From CALAZP01 sp041164265 (GTDB lineage: Bacteria > Bacteroidota > Bacteroidia > Chitinophagales > Saprospiraceae): 53,280 nt of DNA. Of this stretch, positions 18,145 through 27,446 are shown piece by piece; the stretch's first letter is position 1, and the number at the start of each line of letters is the position of its first letter. The stretch lies in the NCBI GenBank assembly GCA_041164265.1, contig JBEAPR010000136.1:1-53280 (forward strand). The letters are read 5' to 3'. The translations under genes and the position numbers were made by a program. The notes under the pieces were generated by a model. That model did no database searches. It had not been told where the DNA came from and saw nothing but the letters and a program-made list of their open reading frames with translations.

Positions 18145-19233
18145 ATGCTTAAGATCCTGGATAGATATATTATAATAAAAATGCTGTCCACATTTTTATT
18201 TACGATGCTCATATTTACCATGATCTCTGTGGTTATAGATTTTAGTGAAAAAGTCCGTCAATTTATTGAAGAGCCCATCACCATCAAAGAAATAATATTA
18301 GTTTACTACCCTAATTTCATTCTTTATATTAATGGATTACTTTTACCTCTCTTTTCTTTAATCGCTGTAGTTTTCTTCACTTCCAGGCTGGCTTTTAATT
18401 CTGAAATTATTTCCATTTTAAATGCTGGGATTAGTTTTAAAAGACTAATGAGACCTTACATCATTGGAGCTACTATCATTGGCTCATTTAGCCTTCTGGC
18501 GAACCATTGGTTGATCCCTGAGGGAAATAAGATTAGACTTAATATTGAACACACCTATATTCATAAAAATGATGATAAGGGAATGACTAGAAACGTTCAC
18601 CTTTTCACTAATCCCAATACTAAAGTGTACATCAAAAATTGGCGAAAAATAGATTCTACCGCTCAAGGTTTGCATATTGAAGAGTATCAAGACAACCAAC
18701 TTGTTTTTTTGCTTCGAGCCGAATCTGCTGAATGGATGGGTGCACCCAATCACTGGAAGATTAGTGATTATGAAATCAGGAAATTTGACGGTAACCAAGA
18801 AAAACTAATCGAAGAAGAAAAGGTCCAACTCGATACAACTATTGATCTTACTCCAGCTGATTTTATTGATTACCTCAATCAACAGACCATGATGAATACC
18901 AGAGAGCTAAATGAATACATCGCTAATCAAAAGGCTAGAGGAGTATCCAATACCAGAAAATATGAAGTCGAAAAACACAGACGTTCCACTGATGCCTATA
19001 CAATCATTATCCTCACTGTCATAGGAATGAGTATAGCTGGAAGAAAAGTTCGAGGAGGTATGGGGCTTCACTTGGCATTAGGCGTAGGAATAGGCGCAGC
19101 CTATATTTTTTTATCAAGGTTTGCAACGGTTTTCGCAACGGGATATGCCCTTCCCGTTATCCTAGGCATCTGGATACCCAATTTGGTATTCACCCTTATC
19201 GCTTATATAATTGTCTCCAAATCACAGCGTTAA
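18145..19233 (+). CDS. LptF/LptG family lipopolysaccharide export permease
   Basis: 362 residues, YjgP/YjgQ family. Three membrane segments at the N-terminus, a periplasmic beta-jellyroll-like middle (about residues 130-260), and three at the C-terminus. LDRYIIIKMLSTFLF and GISFKRLMRPY are typical openings. With LptB it extracts LPS from the inner membrane and feeds the periplasmic bridge. Whether this is the F or G subunit is not decidable; Bacteroidota often encode the second copy elsewhere. Last gene of the secA operon, followed seven bases later by a perfect 20-base palindrome. Confidence 0.88.
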   Translation: MLKILDRYIIIKMLSTFLFTMLIFTMISVVIDFSEKVRQFIEEPITIKEIILVYYPNFILYINGLLLPLFSLIAVVFFTSRLAFNSEIISILNAGISFKRLMRPYIIGATIIGSFSLLANHWLIPEGNKIRLNIEHTYIHKNDDKGMTRNVHLFTNPNTKVYIKNWRKIDSTAQGLHIEEYQDNQLVFLLRAESAEWMGAPNHWKISDYEIRKFDGNQEKLIEEEKVQLDTTIDLTPADFIDYLNQQTMMNTRELNEYIANQKARGVSNTRKYEVEKHRRSTDAYTIIILTVIGMSIAGRKVRGGMGLHLALGVGIGAAYIFLSRFATVFATGYALPVILGIWIPNLVFTLIAYIIVSKSQR

Positions 19234-19240
19234 CCTAATG

Positions 19241-19260
19241 GTTTCAATTATAATTGAAAC
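19241..19260 (+). terminator. Perfect 20-base palindrome after the secA-lptG operon
   Basis: GTTTCAATTA and TAATTGAAAC are exact reverse complements with no spacer, seven bases after the lptG-type stop. The T-rich run that follows (from 19266) suggests a terminator, although the stem has few G-C pairs and no true loop. A dimeric regulator site for the downstream ECF sigma operon is the alternative. Confidence 0.5.
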
Positions 19261-19357
19261 TTCATAATTTTTTATTTTTTTATATTTATCTGATATTTAA
19301 TTAGTTAGGTGCTTCCATAGCATTTTGTTTACTTATTTTTAATTAAAAATGAGGGTT

Positions 19358-19389
19358 TTGTTTAACTTTTTATTAGATTTGTTAAACAA
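19358..19389. promoter_or_regulatory. Inverted repeat with 14-base spacer before the ECF sigma gene
   Basis: TTGTTTAAC (19358-19366) and GTTAAACAA (19381-19389) are exact reverse complements, 14 bases apart, ending 15 bases before the ATG. A TAGATTTG at 19374-19381 overlaps the right arm and could be a -7 box, but no -33 box lies at the proper distance. A very similar repeat, also with a 14-base spacer, precedes the small gene at 31476. Operator or leader hairpin; unproven. Confidence 0.45.
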
Positions 19390-19404
19390 CAAAGCCAACA
19401 AAAG

Positions 19405-19914
19405 ATGTCAAAACTAGAATTTAATAACAGCTTCAATGAATTAAGCGGAGTTCTTCATTCTTTTGCTTACAATCTGACTAAAAACACAGAAGACGCGAAA
19501 GATTTGTATCAAGAAACGGCCTTCCGTGCAATGACGAACAAAGACAAATTTCGCCCTGGAACTAATTTCAAAGCTTGGCTTTTCACCATAATGAAAAACA
19601 TCTTTATCAATAATTACCGCAAAAAGACTAAAAGCAATACTATTTCAGATAGTACTGATAATAACTTTTATATCAATTCTGGAAGTGTTGAAATATCAAA
19701 TGGAGCGGAAGGAAATATGTTGATGAAGGATTTGACTAGATTAATAGAAAATTTAGATGGCACCATTAGAATTCCTTTTCTAATGCATTATCAAGGCTAT
19801 AAATATCAAGAAATTGCGGAGTATTTAGACCTTCCTTTAGGGACAGTAAAAAGCAGAATATTTTTTGCAAGAAAAGAACTTAAAGATAATATTGAAGGCA
19901 AATATGCCAGATGA
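19405..19914 (+). CDS. ECF-type RNA polymerase sigma factor
   Basis: 169 residues, sigma-70 family group IV. Region 2 runs over about residues 10-75 with DAKDLYQETAFRA (2.2) and FKAWLFTIMKNIFINNYRK (2.4, -10 recognition). Region 4 from about residue 110 ends in the helix-turn-helix YQEIAEYLDLPLGTVKSRIFFAR. The linker is poorly conserved. No anti-sigma gene is adjacent; instead it leads mutY-ssb-gldE-gldD, overlapping mutY by 11 bases. The promoter set it reads is unknown. A spaced inverted repeat just upstream is a candidate control site. Confidence 0.93.
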   Translation: MSKLEFNNSFNELSGVLHSFAYNLTKNTEDAKDLYQETAFRAMTNKDKFRPGTNFKAWLFTIMKNIFINNYRKKTKSNTISDSTDNNFYINSGSVEISNGAEGNMLMKDLTRLIENLDGTIRIPFLMHYQGYKYQEIAEYLDLPLGTVKSRIFFARKELKDNIEGKYAR

Positions 19915-20974
19915 CCGTTTTTCATCAACTCTCCTAAACTGGCATAAAAAAAACAATAGAAGTTTACCGTGGAAAGTTGATCAAGACCCTTACAAGATTT
20001 GGCTATCTGAAGTAATTCTTCAACAAACTCGCGTGGAGCAAGGAGTTCCTTATTATCAAAAATTTATAACGGCATTTCCTTCGGTTCACGATTTAGCACA
20101 AGCCGATGAATCTAATGTTCTAAAAATCTGGGAAGGTTTAGGATATTACAGTAGAGCAAGAAATCTTCACGAATCGGCTAAATATATATCAACTCATTTG
20201 AATGGGGTTTTTCCTTCCAGTTATGAAAATCTCTTGAAATTAAAAGGTATTGGCCCATATACTGCAGCAGCTATTGCTTCATTTGCATATAATCTTCCTT
20301 ATGCCGTTGTAGATGGAAATGTTTACCGCGTCTTAAGCAGAATCTTTGGAATAAAGACTCCAATAGACTCATCTGAGGGTAGAAAAGAATACCAAAAAAC
20401 AGCACAAGAATTACTTAATTCCCAAGAGCCAGGAGCCTATAATCAAGCCATAATGGACTTTGGAGCAACTGTTTGTACCCCCAAAAACCCTAACTGCTCT
20501 CAATGCCCTTTCTTAGATCAGTGTTATGCTCTTCTAAAAAACAGTATTACTCAACTTCCTGTTAAGAGTAAAAAAATTCAAAAAAAAAATCGGTTTCTGA
20601 ATTACTATGTTTTACTGTACCATAATGAAATTGCTATTAAACAAAGGAATCAAAATGATATTTGGAAAGGCCTTTACGAATTTTATCTAATAGAAACATC
20701 ACATCCTGTTCCTCAACCGAAAGAGTTAATAGCAACTAATTCTTGGAGAATTGCTTCGTTTGGTTCTAATAACACCTATTGGCATAAATTGACTCATAGA
20801 GACCTAAAAGTGACGTTTACTGTCATAAATCTTGAGAATAAAGCCAACTTACCCGAAGACTTGTTTTTCATAAAAACAAAAAACTTATCTAAATTTGCAT
20901 ATCCAAAGGTTATTCATTGCTTTTTTAAGGACAATCCTCTAATTTTAAAGACAGTTTCTAAAAATGGTAAATAA
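19904..20974 (+). CDS. mutY: A/G-specific adenine glycosylase
   Basis: The ATG at 19904 (MPDDRFSSTLLNWHKKNNR) is chosen over an upstream TTG; 356 residues. MutY removes A mispaired with 8-oxoG. The helix-hairpin-helix LKGIGPYTAAAI, the catalytic Asp segment VVDGNVYRVLSR, the Glu/Gln loop EVILQQTRVEQ and a 4Fe-4S cluster of the form C-x6-C-x2-C-x5-C (CTPKNPNC..C.....C) are all present. The C-terminal NUDIX-like domain is present. It overlaps the sigma gene by 11 bases and ssb by 11. Confidence 0.96.
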   Translation: MPDDRFSSTLLNWHKKNNRSLPWKVDQDPYKIWLSEVILQQTRVEQGVPYYQKFITAFPSVHDLAQADESNVLKIWEGLGYYSRARNLHESAKYISTHLNGVFPSSYENLLKLKGIGPYTAAAIASFAYNLPYAVVDGNVYRVLSRIFGIKTPIDSSEGRKEYQKTAQELLNSQEPGAYNQAIMDFGATVCTPKNPNCSQCPFLDQCYALLKNSITQLPVKSKKIQKKNRFLNYYVLLYHNEIAIKQRNQNDIWKGLYEFYLIETSHPVPQPKELIATNSWRIASFGSNNTYWHKLTHRDLKVTFTVINLENKANLPEDLFFIKTKNLSKFAYPKVIHCFFKDNPLILKTVSKNGK

Positions 20975-21335
20975 AGTAATTTTAATAGGCAATTTGGGAA
21001 AAGACCCAGAAATAAGAAAGCTGGAAAGTGGCGCTACCGTCGCAAGATTTTCTCTAGCTACTAATGAAAACTACAAAGATAAAAGTGGGGAGTGGCAGAC
21101 ACAAACCGAGTGGCACGATGTCGTACTTTGGAGAAATTTAGCTGAACGCGCCGAAAGTTCCCTAAAAAAGGGATACATGATTTATCTTGAAGGAAAATTA
21201 ACCACTAGATCTTGGGAAGATCAAGAAGGCAATAAAAGACGGACAACAGAAGTAGTGGGTTCTTATTTTAGGAATTTAACTAAAAAAGAAGGAATGAGTG
21301 GTGGCGAACCGGAAGATGATGACTTACCATTTTAA
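20964..21335 (+). CDS. ssb: Single-stranded DNA-binding protein
   Basis: 123 residues: an OB fold starting MVNKVILIGNLGKDPEIR and including TEWHDVVLW and YLEGKLTTRSW, then a short linker and the acidic tail DDDLPF that recruits repair and replication partners. The linker is very short compared with E. coli SSB. The mutY-ssb-gldE-gldD order is familiar from Bacteroidota genomes. Its start lies within the last 11 bases of mutY. Confidence 0.96.
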   Translation: MVNKVILIGNLGKDPEIRKLESGATVARFSLATNENYKDKSGEWQTQTEWHDVVLWRNLAERAESSLKKGYMIYLEGKLTTRSWEDQEGNKRRTTEVVGSYFRNLTKKEGMSGGEPEDDDLPF

Positions 21336-21360
21336 TTTCTATTAATTAATTCAGGACATT

Positions 21361-22731
21361 TTGGAAAGTGAGTCGGAAAGTTTGCTATTAATTCTACTTT
21401 CAACTGAATTCATACTCAGCTTTATATCTGTTTTAATTTTAGTAGTTAGCTCTGGTTTGGTATCCGGTGCTGAAGTCGCTTTTTTTTCATTGTCAGCAAA
21501 TGATTATGATAAAATAGCTCAAGAAAACCGCAAAGAAGATAAGGTCTTTTTGAGTCTTAAAGACAAGCCTAGAAAATTATTGGCAACCATCTTAATCTCC
21601 AATAATTTCATAAATATTGCCATTGTTATTTTATCAGAATCACTGTTAAATATTCTTTTACCCGCCTCTACCTTTTTAAATTGGGCTGTGTTATTCGTGG
21701 ATAATAAGGAACAAGCTGATGTTTTAGCTAAAGCTCTCAGCTTCCTTATTACTGTGGTAGGAGTTACTGGTTTGCTTTTGCTTTTTGGGGAAATTATGCC
21801 AAAAGTATATGCCAAAATAAACAATGTTAGATTAGCTAGATTTATGGCCAAACCTCTTCGCTTTTTAATGCAGGTGTTTAGGCCTTTTATTTTTGCCCTA
21901 GTTAACTGGACTAATTTGATTGAAAACAGAATATTTCAGGTAACTCCTCCAGGAAGCATTACCAGTAAAGAAGATATTGACGAAGCTATCAATCTAACAG
22001 TTAGCAATGAAATCAATTCCAGTAAAGAAGTTGATCTGTTGAGGAGCATCCTGAAATTTGGAGAGGTTTCCGTCAAACAAATCATGCAACCGAGAGTAGA
22101 TGTTGTAGCAGTTGATAACAAAACAAATTATGAAGAGCTCTTAGAAGTAATTAAATCTTCCGGATACTCAAGAATTCCTGTCTATCAAAATGATTTTGAC
22201 AATGTAATTGGTATTCTTTACGCTAAAGATTTAATTGGAAAACTAAATGAAAGTCCAGCTTTTAACTGGACTTCCTTAATTAGAACTAATGTTTTGTATG
22301 TGCCCGAAGCCAAGAAAATATCAGATTTACTAAAGCGTTTTCAAAAGGAAAGGCTTCACATGGCAATAGTTGTAGATGAATATGGCGGCAGTGCAGGAAT
22401 TGTTACCTTAGAAGATATCATGGAGGAAGTCATCGGTGATATCCGAGATGAATTCGACGATGGAGTGGAAGTTGATTATATTAAACTAGACGATCAAACT
22501 TATATTTTTGATGGAAAAACCTTGCTTAATGATGTATGCAGGGTCTTAAATATCAATACCAATAGTTTCGACTTGATTAAAGGAGAAGCAGACTCCCTTG
22601 CAGGCATGCTACTCGAAATCAACGGCTCCTTTCCCAAAAAAGATGCTGAAATCACCTACAATCAATTTAAGTTTACCGTAGCCAACATTACTAATCGAAG
22701 AATTGCCAAAGTAAAGCTTAAATTATTATGA
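21361..22731 (+). CDS. gldE: Gliding-motility membrane protein GldE (CNNM/CorC family)
   Basis: 456 residues from a TTG start; no in-frame ATG or GTG gives a better N-terminus, so the start is approximate. An N-terminal DUF21/CNNM membrane domain (three to four segments, about residues 10-190) is followed by paired CBS domains (VKQIMQPRVDVVAV; VDEYGGSAGIVTLEDIMEEVIGDI) and a C-terminal CorC/HlyC domain. GldE is reported to support GldD in gliding and type IX secretion; the family also includes Mg2+ exporters. Between ssb and gldD, with an ATGA overlap to gldD, which favours GldE over a generic hemolysin-like protein. Confidence 0.88.
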   Translation: MESESESLLLILLSTEFILSFISVLILVVSSGLVSGAEVAFFSLSANDYDKIAQENRKEDKVFLSLKDKPRKLLATILISNNFINIAIVILSESLLNILLPASTFLNWAVLFVDNKEQADVLAKALSFLITVVGVTGLLLLFGEIMPKVYAKINNVRLARFMAKPLRFLMQVFRPFIFALVNWTNLIENRIFQVTPPGSITSKEDIDEAINLTVSNEINSSKEVDLLRSILKFGEVSVKQIMQPRVDVVAVDNKTNYEELLEVIKSSGYSRIPVYQNDFDNVIGILYAKDLIGKLNESPAFNWTSLIRTNVLYVPEAKKISDLLKRFQKERLHMAIVVDEYGGSAGIVTLEDIMEEVIGDIRDEFDDGVEVDYIKLDDQTYIFDGKTLLNDVCRVLNINTNSFDLIKGEADSLAGMLLEINGSFPKKDAEITYNQFKFTVANITNRRIAKVKLKLL

Positions 22732-23333
22732 TAAAATCAACCTCAAGCCTGCTTTCTATTTCATTAGCTATTTTTCTTTTAGGTTGCAACCAATCGCCAA
22801 TCTATAGCCCAAAGCCTAGAGGTTACCCAAGAATTATTTTCCCAACCAAATCTCTTCAGATCTTCAATGAACCTGATTGTCCTTTCACATTTTTCACACC
22901 CGAATACACTTTTGTAGAAAAGGAAACTACTTTTTTCGAATCTCCTCTTGAAAATTCCTGTTGGTTTGATTTAGTTTACCCTCAATTTAATGCAAGATTA
23001 CACTGTAGTTATTTTGATATCGCAGCAGAGCAAAACAGTTTTGAAAAATTAAAAACCGATGCGTTCAAAATGGCTGATTGGCATAATAAAAGGGCTAATT
23101 ATATTGATGAATTCCCTATTAATCATCCTAAAGCTAAAATAGCTGGACACCTTTTCTTTATTGATGGCCCGGCAGCAACACCTTTACAATTCTATATTAC
23201 AGATTCTACTCAACATTTTTTGAGGGGAGCACTCTACTTTAATCAAGCGATGGAACCTGATTCTATGGCTCCCATTTACGATTTTATAAAATTGGATATT
23301 CTTACTATGATTGAAAGTCTCGATTGGAATTAA
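22728..23333 (+). CDS. gldD: Gliding-motility lipoprotein GldD
   Basis: 201 residues. A hydrophobic signal ending in LLGC puts the lipidated Cys at residue 20. The mature N-terminus YSPKPRGYPRI and the later HNKRANYIDEF, GPAATPLQFYITDST and FLRGALYF segments are typical of GldD, needed for gliding motility and type IX secretion in Flavobacterium. Starts within the gldE stop; ends in a TTAA overlap with the convergent surface-protein gene. Other gld/por genes must lie elsewhere. Confidence 0.9.
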   Translation: MIKSTSSLLSISLAIFLLGCNQSPIYSPKPRGYPRIIFPTKSLQIFNEPDCPFTFFTPEYTFVEKETTFFESPLENSCWFDLVYPQFNARLHCSYFDIAAEQNSFEKLKTDAFKMADWHNKRANYIDEFPINHPKAKIAGHLFFIDGPAATPLQFYITDSTQHFLRGALYFNQAMEPDSMAPIYDFIKLDILTMIESLDWN

Positions 23334-26300
23334 AAGTCCAATCCTAAAGATAAATAAAGTCTAGGTGGTTGAACAACCTTAGTTTCTATTCCCCAAGCAT
23401 AATCTGCCCTAATAAAATAACCGAATAAAGTTGTCCTTAATCCAAAACCATAACCTGCCACAACAGGATCTCTAAAAAAATTGACTTCAATTTCTACCAA
23501 AGGATCTCCAAATGAAGTATCATCTGGATAGGTTTTTGTATTAAGAGGATTATTTGAATTATAAGGATTACTGCCTTCCCAAGCCGTACCAGCATCAAAA
23601 AAACCTACCGCTTGAAAATTTTTAATGAAGGAGGATGTTGAATTGGGAAATAAAAAAGTAAATACAGGAAGCCGCATTTCTGCATTGAACAAAGCAAATG
23701 AACTCCCATTTCTTATATTATTTCTGAATCCTCGCATATTGGCAGCTAAAGTCTGGTAGGCAAAATTTACCCCCTGTGGTGTGGGAATATCTTCGTTTCT
23801 TGCAGGAATCAACCAGTTTTCGGTGCCTCCTAAATAGTATAACATTTTTTCAGACCCAAAAGAGGTGGCAGCAGCAGCTCGAAATGCCAAAACTCCATGC
23901 TTAAGGAATCGTTCGTAATGTCTGGCATCTAATCCTAAAATGGTCATAAACCCCTCTGCAAAATTTATTTTCAGACCATCTGTTGTATTGACATCGAACC
24001 TCTTTACGATTTCGCCATACACTTTATAACGAGTTCCATTCTTTATGTTTAAAGAAACATCCAAAGTATTATCAAATACATACTCCGCTTTTAGGCCAAC
24101 TCGTTCTTCAGTAGTTGAAGGGACATTAAATGGGTAAAAATTTCTTTGTGGATCTGCCGCAGTTGCTAACCAAGTAGTTCTATCCCGCCTTATTGTTGAT
24201 GTCAATCTAAAACTTCTGAAAATATCTAAGGGATATCTTAACCCAAATTGTCCAAGAAGTACATCTTTTTCCTGCTTCTCATAATAATTGGAAGGACTAT
24301 CCAAATCAAATTTATTTATCTTCCTGTATACTGCATACGTTTTATCTAAACGCCTTTTCTTATTTTTAAATAATCCGTAAAACTCACCTCCATCAAAACT
24401 TGTAGGTATCCTTGCTCCAACCTCCAATTCATAATCCTCGAATAAATCTTTAAAATTAGCCTTCGTTAACAAACCCATCGGTTGAAAACCAAATCCATCC
24501 GGATTAGCAGCGAAACTTTCTAAACCCTCAAACAATAATTCGTTATCCATTTTTGAGGTGATGAAATCATTTCTAAACATTAACCTTTGAGAGGTAATCC
24601 TTCCAGGTCTAAAAGCGTGAATATTATTGGGCAAATCAAAAATATTGCGCTTGCTCAATTGTTCCATCCTTTCTTCAAAAGGAGATTTCCTGGTTACAAG
24701 TGGTTCGGATTCTTCCGGGAACTTAAACCTAGTTTGAAACCTAATAGGTGCTCTCTTTTCCGCTTCCTCCTTCTCCTCCCCCTCATTACCCATGACTTTA
24801 ATGAGATCTGGCCTGAGCCTCCTCAGTTTATTTTGAATATGTAAAGTATAAGGAACAAATTTAACCTCTTCCTTCTTTAAGGGCTCCTTAAATATTAGTT
24901 GCTCTCCGTCTTTTAACATCGTTCCAACTTGTACACCGGCCCTAGAGGAAGTATGCCACAATAATTGATTTCTGACATTATTCGTAAACGTTTTTTGAAT
25001 AACCTTTTCTTTAATCTCAGGAATCCTAGCAATACTATCAATAGATAAGCTATCAATACCTACCAAGACTGTATCTTCATGTAATAAAATCTCAGTCCCA
25101 TCATTTAAGAAATAAACTTTGTTGTAATAGGCAGTATAAGGTTCTAAATATGCCGCACGCTGATTATAAACTCCACTTTCATCAGACAAAAACCCCACAT
25201 AAGTAGTATCTATTGCAACTGGATTTCTTTCATTTGCAAAAGGGGTATTGGTTAATCGTAGCGGTTTTGCATTTCTCCGGTCTAATGAAAAATAATAAAC
25301 ATCAAAATTTTCTATCGGAAGAATAGTATCCAATTTCTGAGTACTAAAATCCGCATCTCCTCTATTACTGGAAAAAACAACCCCTCTCTTGTTTCCTAAA
25401 TTAACTGTCGCAACATCCAAATCATCGTAAAAATCATTGGTAATACGCTGAGATTGACGTGAGTTCAAATAATAAATAACTAAGTCCGTAAATCCTCCTA
25501 TTGTAGCAGAAAGAACTAAAGAATTTGATGATACATAATCCATACTATGCACTCGTTCAATAGGCGGAGCAACAATATCATCAGTCCATTTTTGAGTACC
25601 CGTATCATACCTTTTTATCTGAATAACATCTCTCTTCTCCGTGATTAGACATAACTCAATCCCACTTGGAGACCAGGAAATAAGAGGGTAGCCATAATCC
25701 GTTTCTTGAAATAAATTCCTACTCCCTTGTTTGAATACAACTGATGACTTACCTGTTATTAAATCTAATAGATAAACTTTAACTCTAGAGTTTTCATTCA
25801 ATATATACGCTAGCTTTTTTCCATCTGGACTAATTTTAACTTGCGTAACTGGAAGATTCCTCCTGTTTTTGTAGTTTATGTAATCATCTTCCGATGGAGC
25901 TATTCGTTGCGCATCTTCTCGCTCAAAACGCTCGGTAAAAAATTCATACCACCCATTAGAAACTGCTTGATAAGTAGTACCTAGTACATAGACAAAACCA
26001 CTTTCCAAACTGCGGTTTATTCGAGTTAAGTATAAAAGATTACTAACGGTTGCATCCCCAAAAACTTCTGAAATGAAATACCAAAAAGAATGCCCTGCTA
26101 AAGTGGGATAGTCATTCGCAAATTTTTCAAAATTCTTATACTTTGATTCTTTTAATAATTCCTTTAAATCATTGTCTAATGAAGTAGACCAATTCTCTCC
26201 TACATAACTAATTAATCCTGGTTTAAACCAATCTGGCAAACTCAATAAAACAGCATTTTGAATAACTTCTGTCAGGCTTGCTCCATAAAGCATAGACTCC

Positions 26301-26737
26301 AAGTATATGGTTGCAATACCCGCTCTAATTTGTTTCCTGAGGTGATTGTGGTCCCCATTGAAGTAAACAAATATTTTTTTTCCAATTACTTTGGTCGTTT
26401 CCGAGCTGGTCTCGAAAGTCTCCTCGCTACCTATATTAGACTGCTTCAAATCCGTCAAATCAGTGTAAACAATTAATTGGACTTTTTCATTAATCCGGTG
26501 TTCCAAAATTCTCTGAACATAGGCAAAATCGTATTCAGCTAATTGGACCGCCACCTGGCCTACATATCTACCGACACCATACCAATAAGCGATGAAATTC
26601 TCACTTTCATATTTGGACCATTCATCAAAATCTCTATGAAACTGCACCCTATTTTTACCAAACTCTATCCTGCCTTGTTGTCCGTACAAACAACAAGAAG
26701 ACATAAGTAAAATGGACAAGAGCAGATTTAATCGCAT
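23330..26737 (-). CDS. Large exported protein: degenerate peptidase-MA-like domain, beta-propeller and C-terminal barrel
   Basis: 1135 residues with a signal peptide (cleavage probably after CLYGQ). Residues ~30-270 resemble the peptidase-MA/gluzincin region, including LPDWFKPGLISYV, but no HExxH is seen where expected. From ~290, TolB-like PD40 repeats occur (VTQVKISPDGKKLAYIL, YPLISWSPSGIELCLI). The last ~400 residues are strand-rich, with GFFDAGTAW and a terminal Phe (LSLGLDF) as in Omp85-type outer-membrane barrels. The protein likely sits in the outer membrane with a periplasmic propeller. The function is unknown; sensing or assembly is possible. Convergent with gldD by a four-base overlap. 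Confidence 0.75.
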   Translation of the reverse strand: MRLNLLLSILLMSSCCLYGQQGRIEFGKNRVQFHRDFDEWSKYESENFIAYWYGVGRYVGQVAVQLAEYDFAYVQRILEHRINEKVQLIVYTDLTDLKQSNIGSEETFETSSETTKVIGKKIFVYFNGDHNHLRKQIRAGIATIYLESMLYGASLTEVIQNAVLLSLPDWFKPGLISYVGENWSTSLDNDLKELLKESKYKNFEKFANDYPTLAGHSFWYFISEVFGDATVSNLLYLTRINRSLESGFVYVLGTTYQAVSNGWYEFFTERFEREDAQRIAPSEDDYINYKNRRNLPVTQVKISPDGKKLAYILNENSRVKVYLLDLITGKSSVVFKQGSRNLFQETDYGYPLISWSPSGIELCLITEKRDVIQIKRYDTGTQKWTDDIVAPPIERVHSMDYVSSNSLVLSATIGGFTDLVIYYLNSRQSQRITNDFYDDLDVATVNLGNKRGVVFSSNRGDADFSTQKLDTILPIENFDVYYFSLDRRNAKPLRLTNTPFANERNPVAIDTTYVGFLSDESGVYNQRAAYLEPYTAYYNKVYFLNDGTEILLHEDTVLVGIDSLSIDSIARIPEIKEKVIQKTFTNNVRNQLLWHTSSRAGVQVGTMLKDGEQLIFKEPLKKEEVKFVPYTLHIQNKLRRLRPDLIKVMGNEGEEKEEAEKRAPIRFQTRFKFPEESEPLVTRKSPFEERMEQLSKRNIFDLPNNIHAFRPGRITSQRLMFRNDFITSKMDNELLFEGLESFAANPDGFGFQPMGLLTKANFKDLFEDYELEVGARIPTSFDGGEFYGLFKNKKRRLDKTYAVYRKINKFDLDSPSNYYEKQEKDVLLGQFGLRYPLDIFRSFRLTSTIRRDRTTWLATAADPQRNFYPFNVPSTTEERVGLKAEYVFDNTLDVSLNIKNGTRYKVYGEIVKRFDVNTTDGLKINFAEGFMTILGLDARHYERFLKHGVLAFRAAAATSFGSEKMLYYLGGTENWLIPARNEDIPTPQGVNFAYQTLAANMRGFRNNIRNGSSFALFNAEMRLPVFTFLFPNSTSSFIKNFQAVGFFDAGTAWEGSNPYNSNNPLNTKTYPDDTSFGDPLVEIEVNFFRDPVVAGYGFGLRTTLFGYFIRADYAWGIETKVVQPPRLYLSLGLDF

Positions 26738-26802
26738 ATATTCATACCTTTACATCAATATATCTAAAAACCTAGAATTCTTATTAAAGGTTGGTAAAAA
26801 TT

Positions 26803-27444
26803 ATGTTAAAAGTAGAAACTTTAATTTTCAATCCTTTTCAAGAAAACACCTATTTAGTTTATGATGATACAGGGGAAACTTTAATCATTGATCCCGGTTG
26901 TCATAACAAAAGTGAGCAAAAATGGCTTTCTCAAAAAATAAAAACCCTTCGACTTAAGCCAGTTAGATTAATTAATACTCATTGTCATATAGATCATGTG
27001 CTAGGCAATAATTACGTAGCTGGATATTATGGCCTCAAACTTGAAATTCCGTTGAAAGAGGTTCCCGTTTTAAATACTGTTTCCCATATAGCTGAAATGT
27101 ATGGTATAGCTTACGATGAACCATCACCTGAACCTTCTAGCTATTTAGATGAAAAAGTTCCTGTTCTTTTTGGCAATAGCAAATTACACGTTTACGATAC
27201 ACCCGGTCATTCTCCGGGAAGTATTTCCTTATTTCATGAACCGAGTAAAACATTAATTGCCGGTGATGTCCTCTTTAAAGGAAGCATTGGAAGAACTGAT
27301 TTGCCAGGAGGAGACTACGATACGCTAATACAATCAATTAAACAAAAATTATTCAAATTACCCGATGAAACAACAGTTTATCCAGGGCATGGTCCTACCA
27401 CAACCATAGGTTACGAAAAAATAAACAACCCTTTCCTATCTTGA
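26803..27444 (+). CDS. Metallo-beta-lactamase-fold hydrolase (glyoxalase II-like)
   Basis: The ATG at 26803 is preferred to a TTG at 26791; 213 residues. The metal motif THCHIDHVLGN (HxHxDH) is complete, with further ligands in DTPGHSPGS, AGDVLF and YPGHGPTT. FNPFQENTYLVYD opens the protein as in YcbL/GloB-like hydrolases. These cleave thioesters such as S-lactoylglutathione or related substrates; the exact substrate is uncertain. Single gene between the surface-protein gene and the convergent rnhB, two bases away. Confidence 0.9.
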   Translation: MLKVETLIFNPFQENTYLVYDDTGETLIIDPGCHNKSEQKWLSQKIKTLRLKPVRLINTHCHIDHVLGNNYVAGYYGLKLEIPLKEVPVLNTVSHIAEMYGIAYDEPSPEPSSYLDEKVPVLFGNSKLHVYDTPGHSPGSISLFHEPSKTLIAGDVLFKGSIGRTDLPGGDYDTLIQSIKQKLFKLPDETTVYPGHGPTTTIGYEKINNPFLS

Positions 27445-27446
27445 TT

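Noticed and set aside
19374..19381. TAGATTTG as a complete promoter for the ECF sigma operon
   Set aside because: The nearest TTTG lies only 13 bases upstream, too close for the -33/-7 pattern seen at the other promoters.
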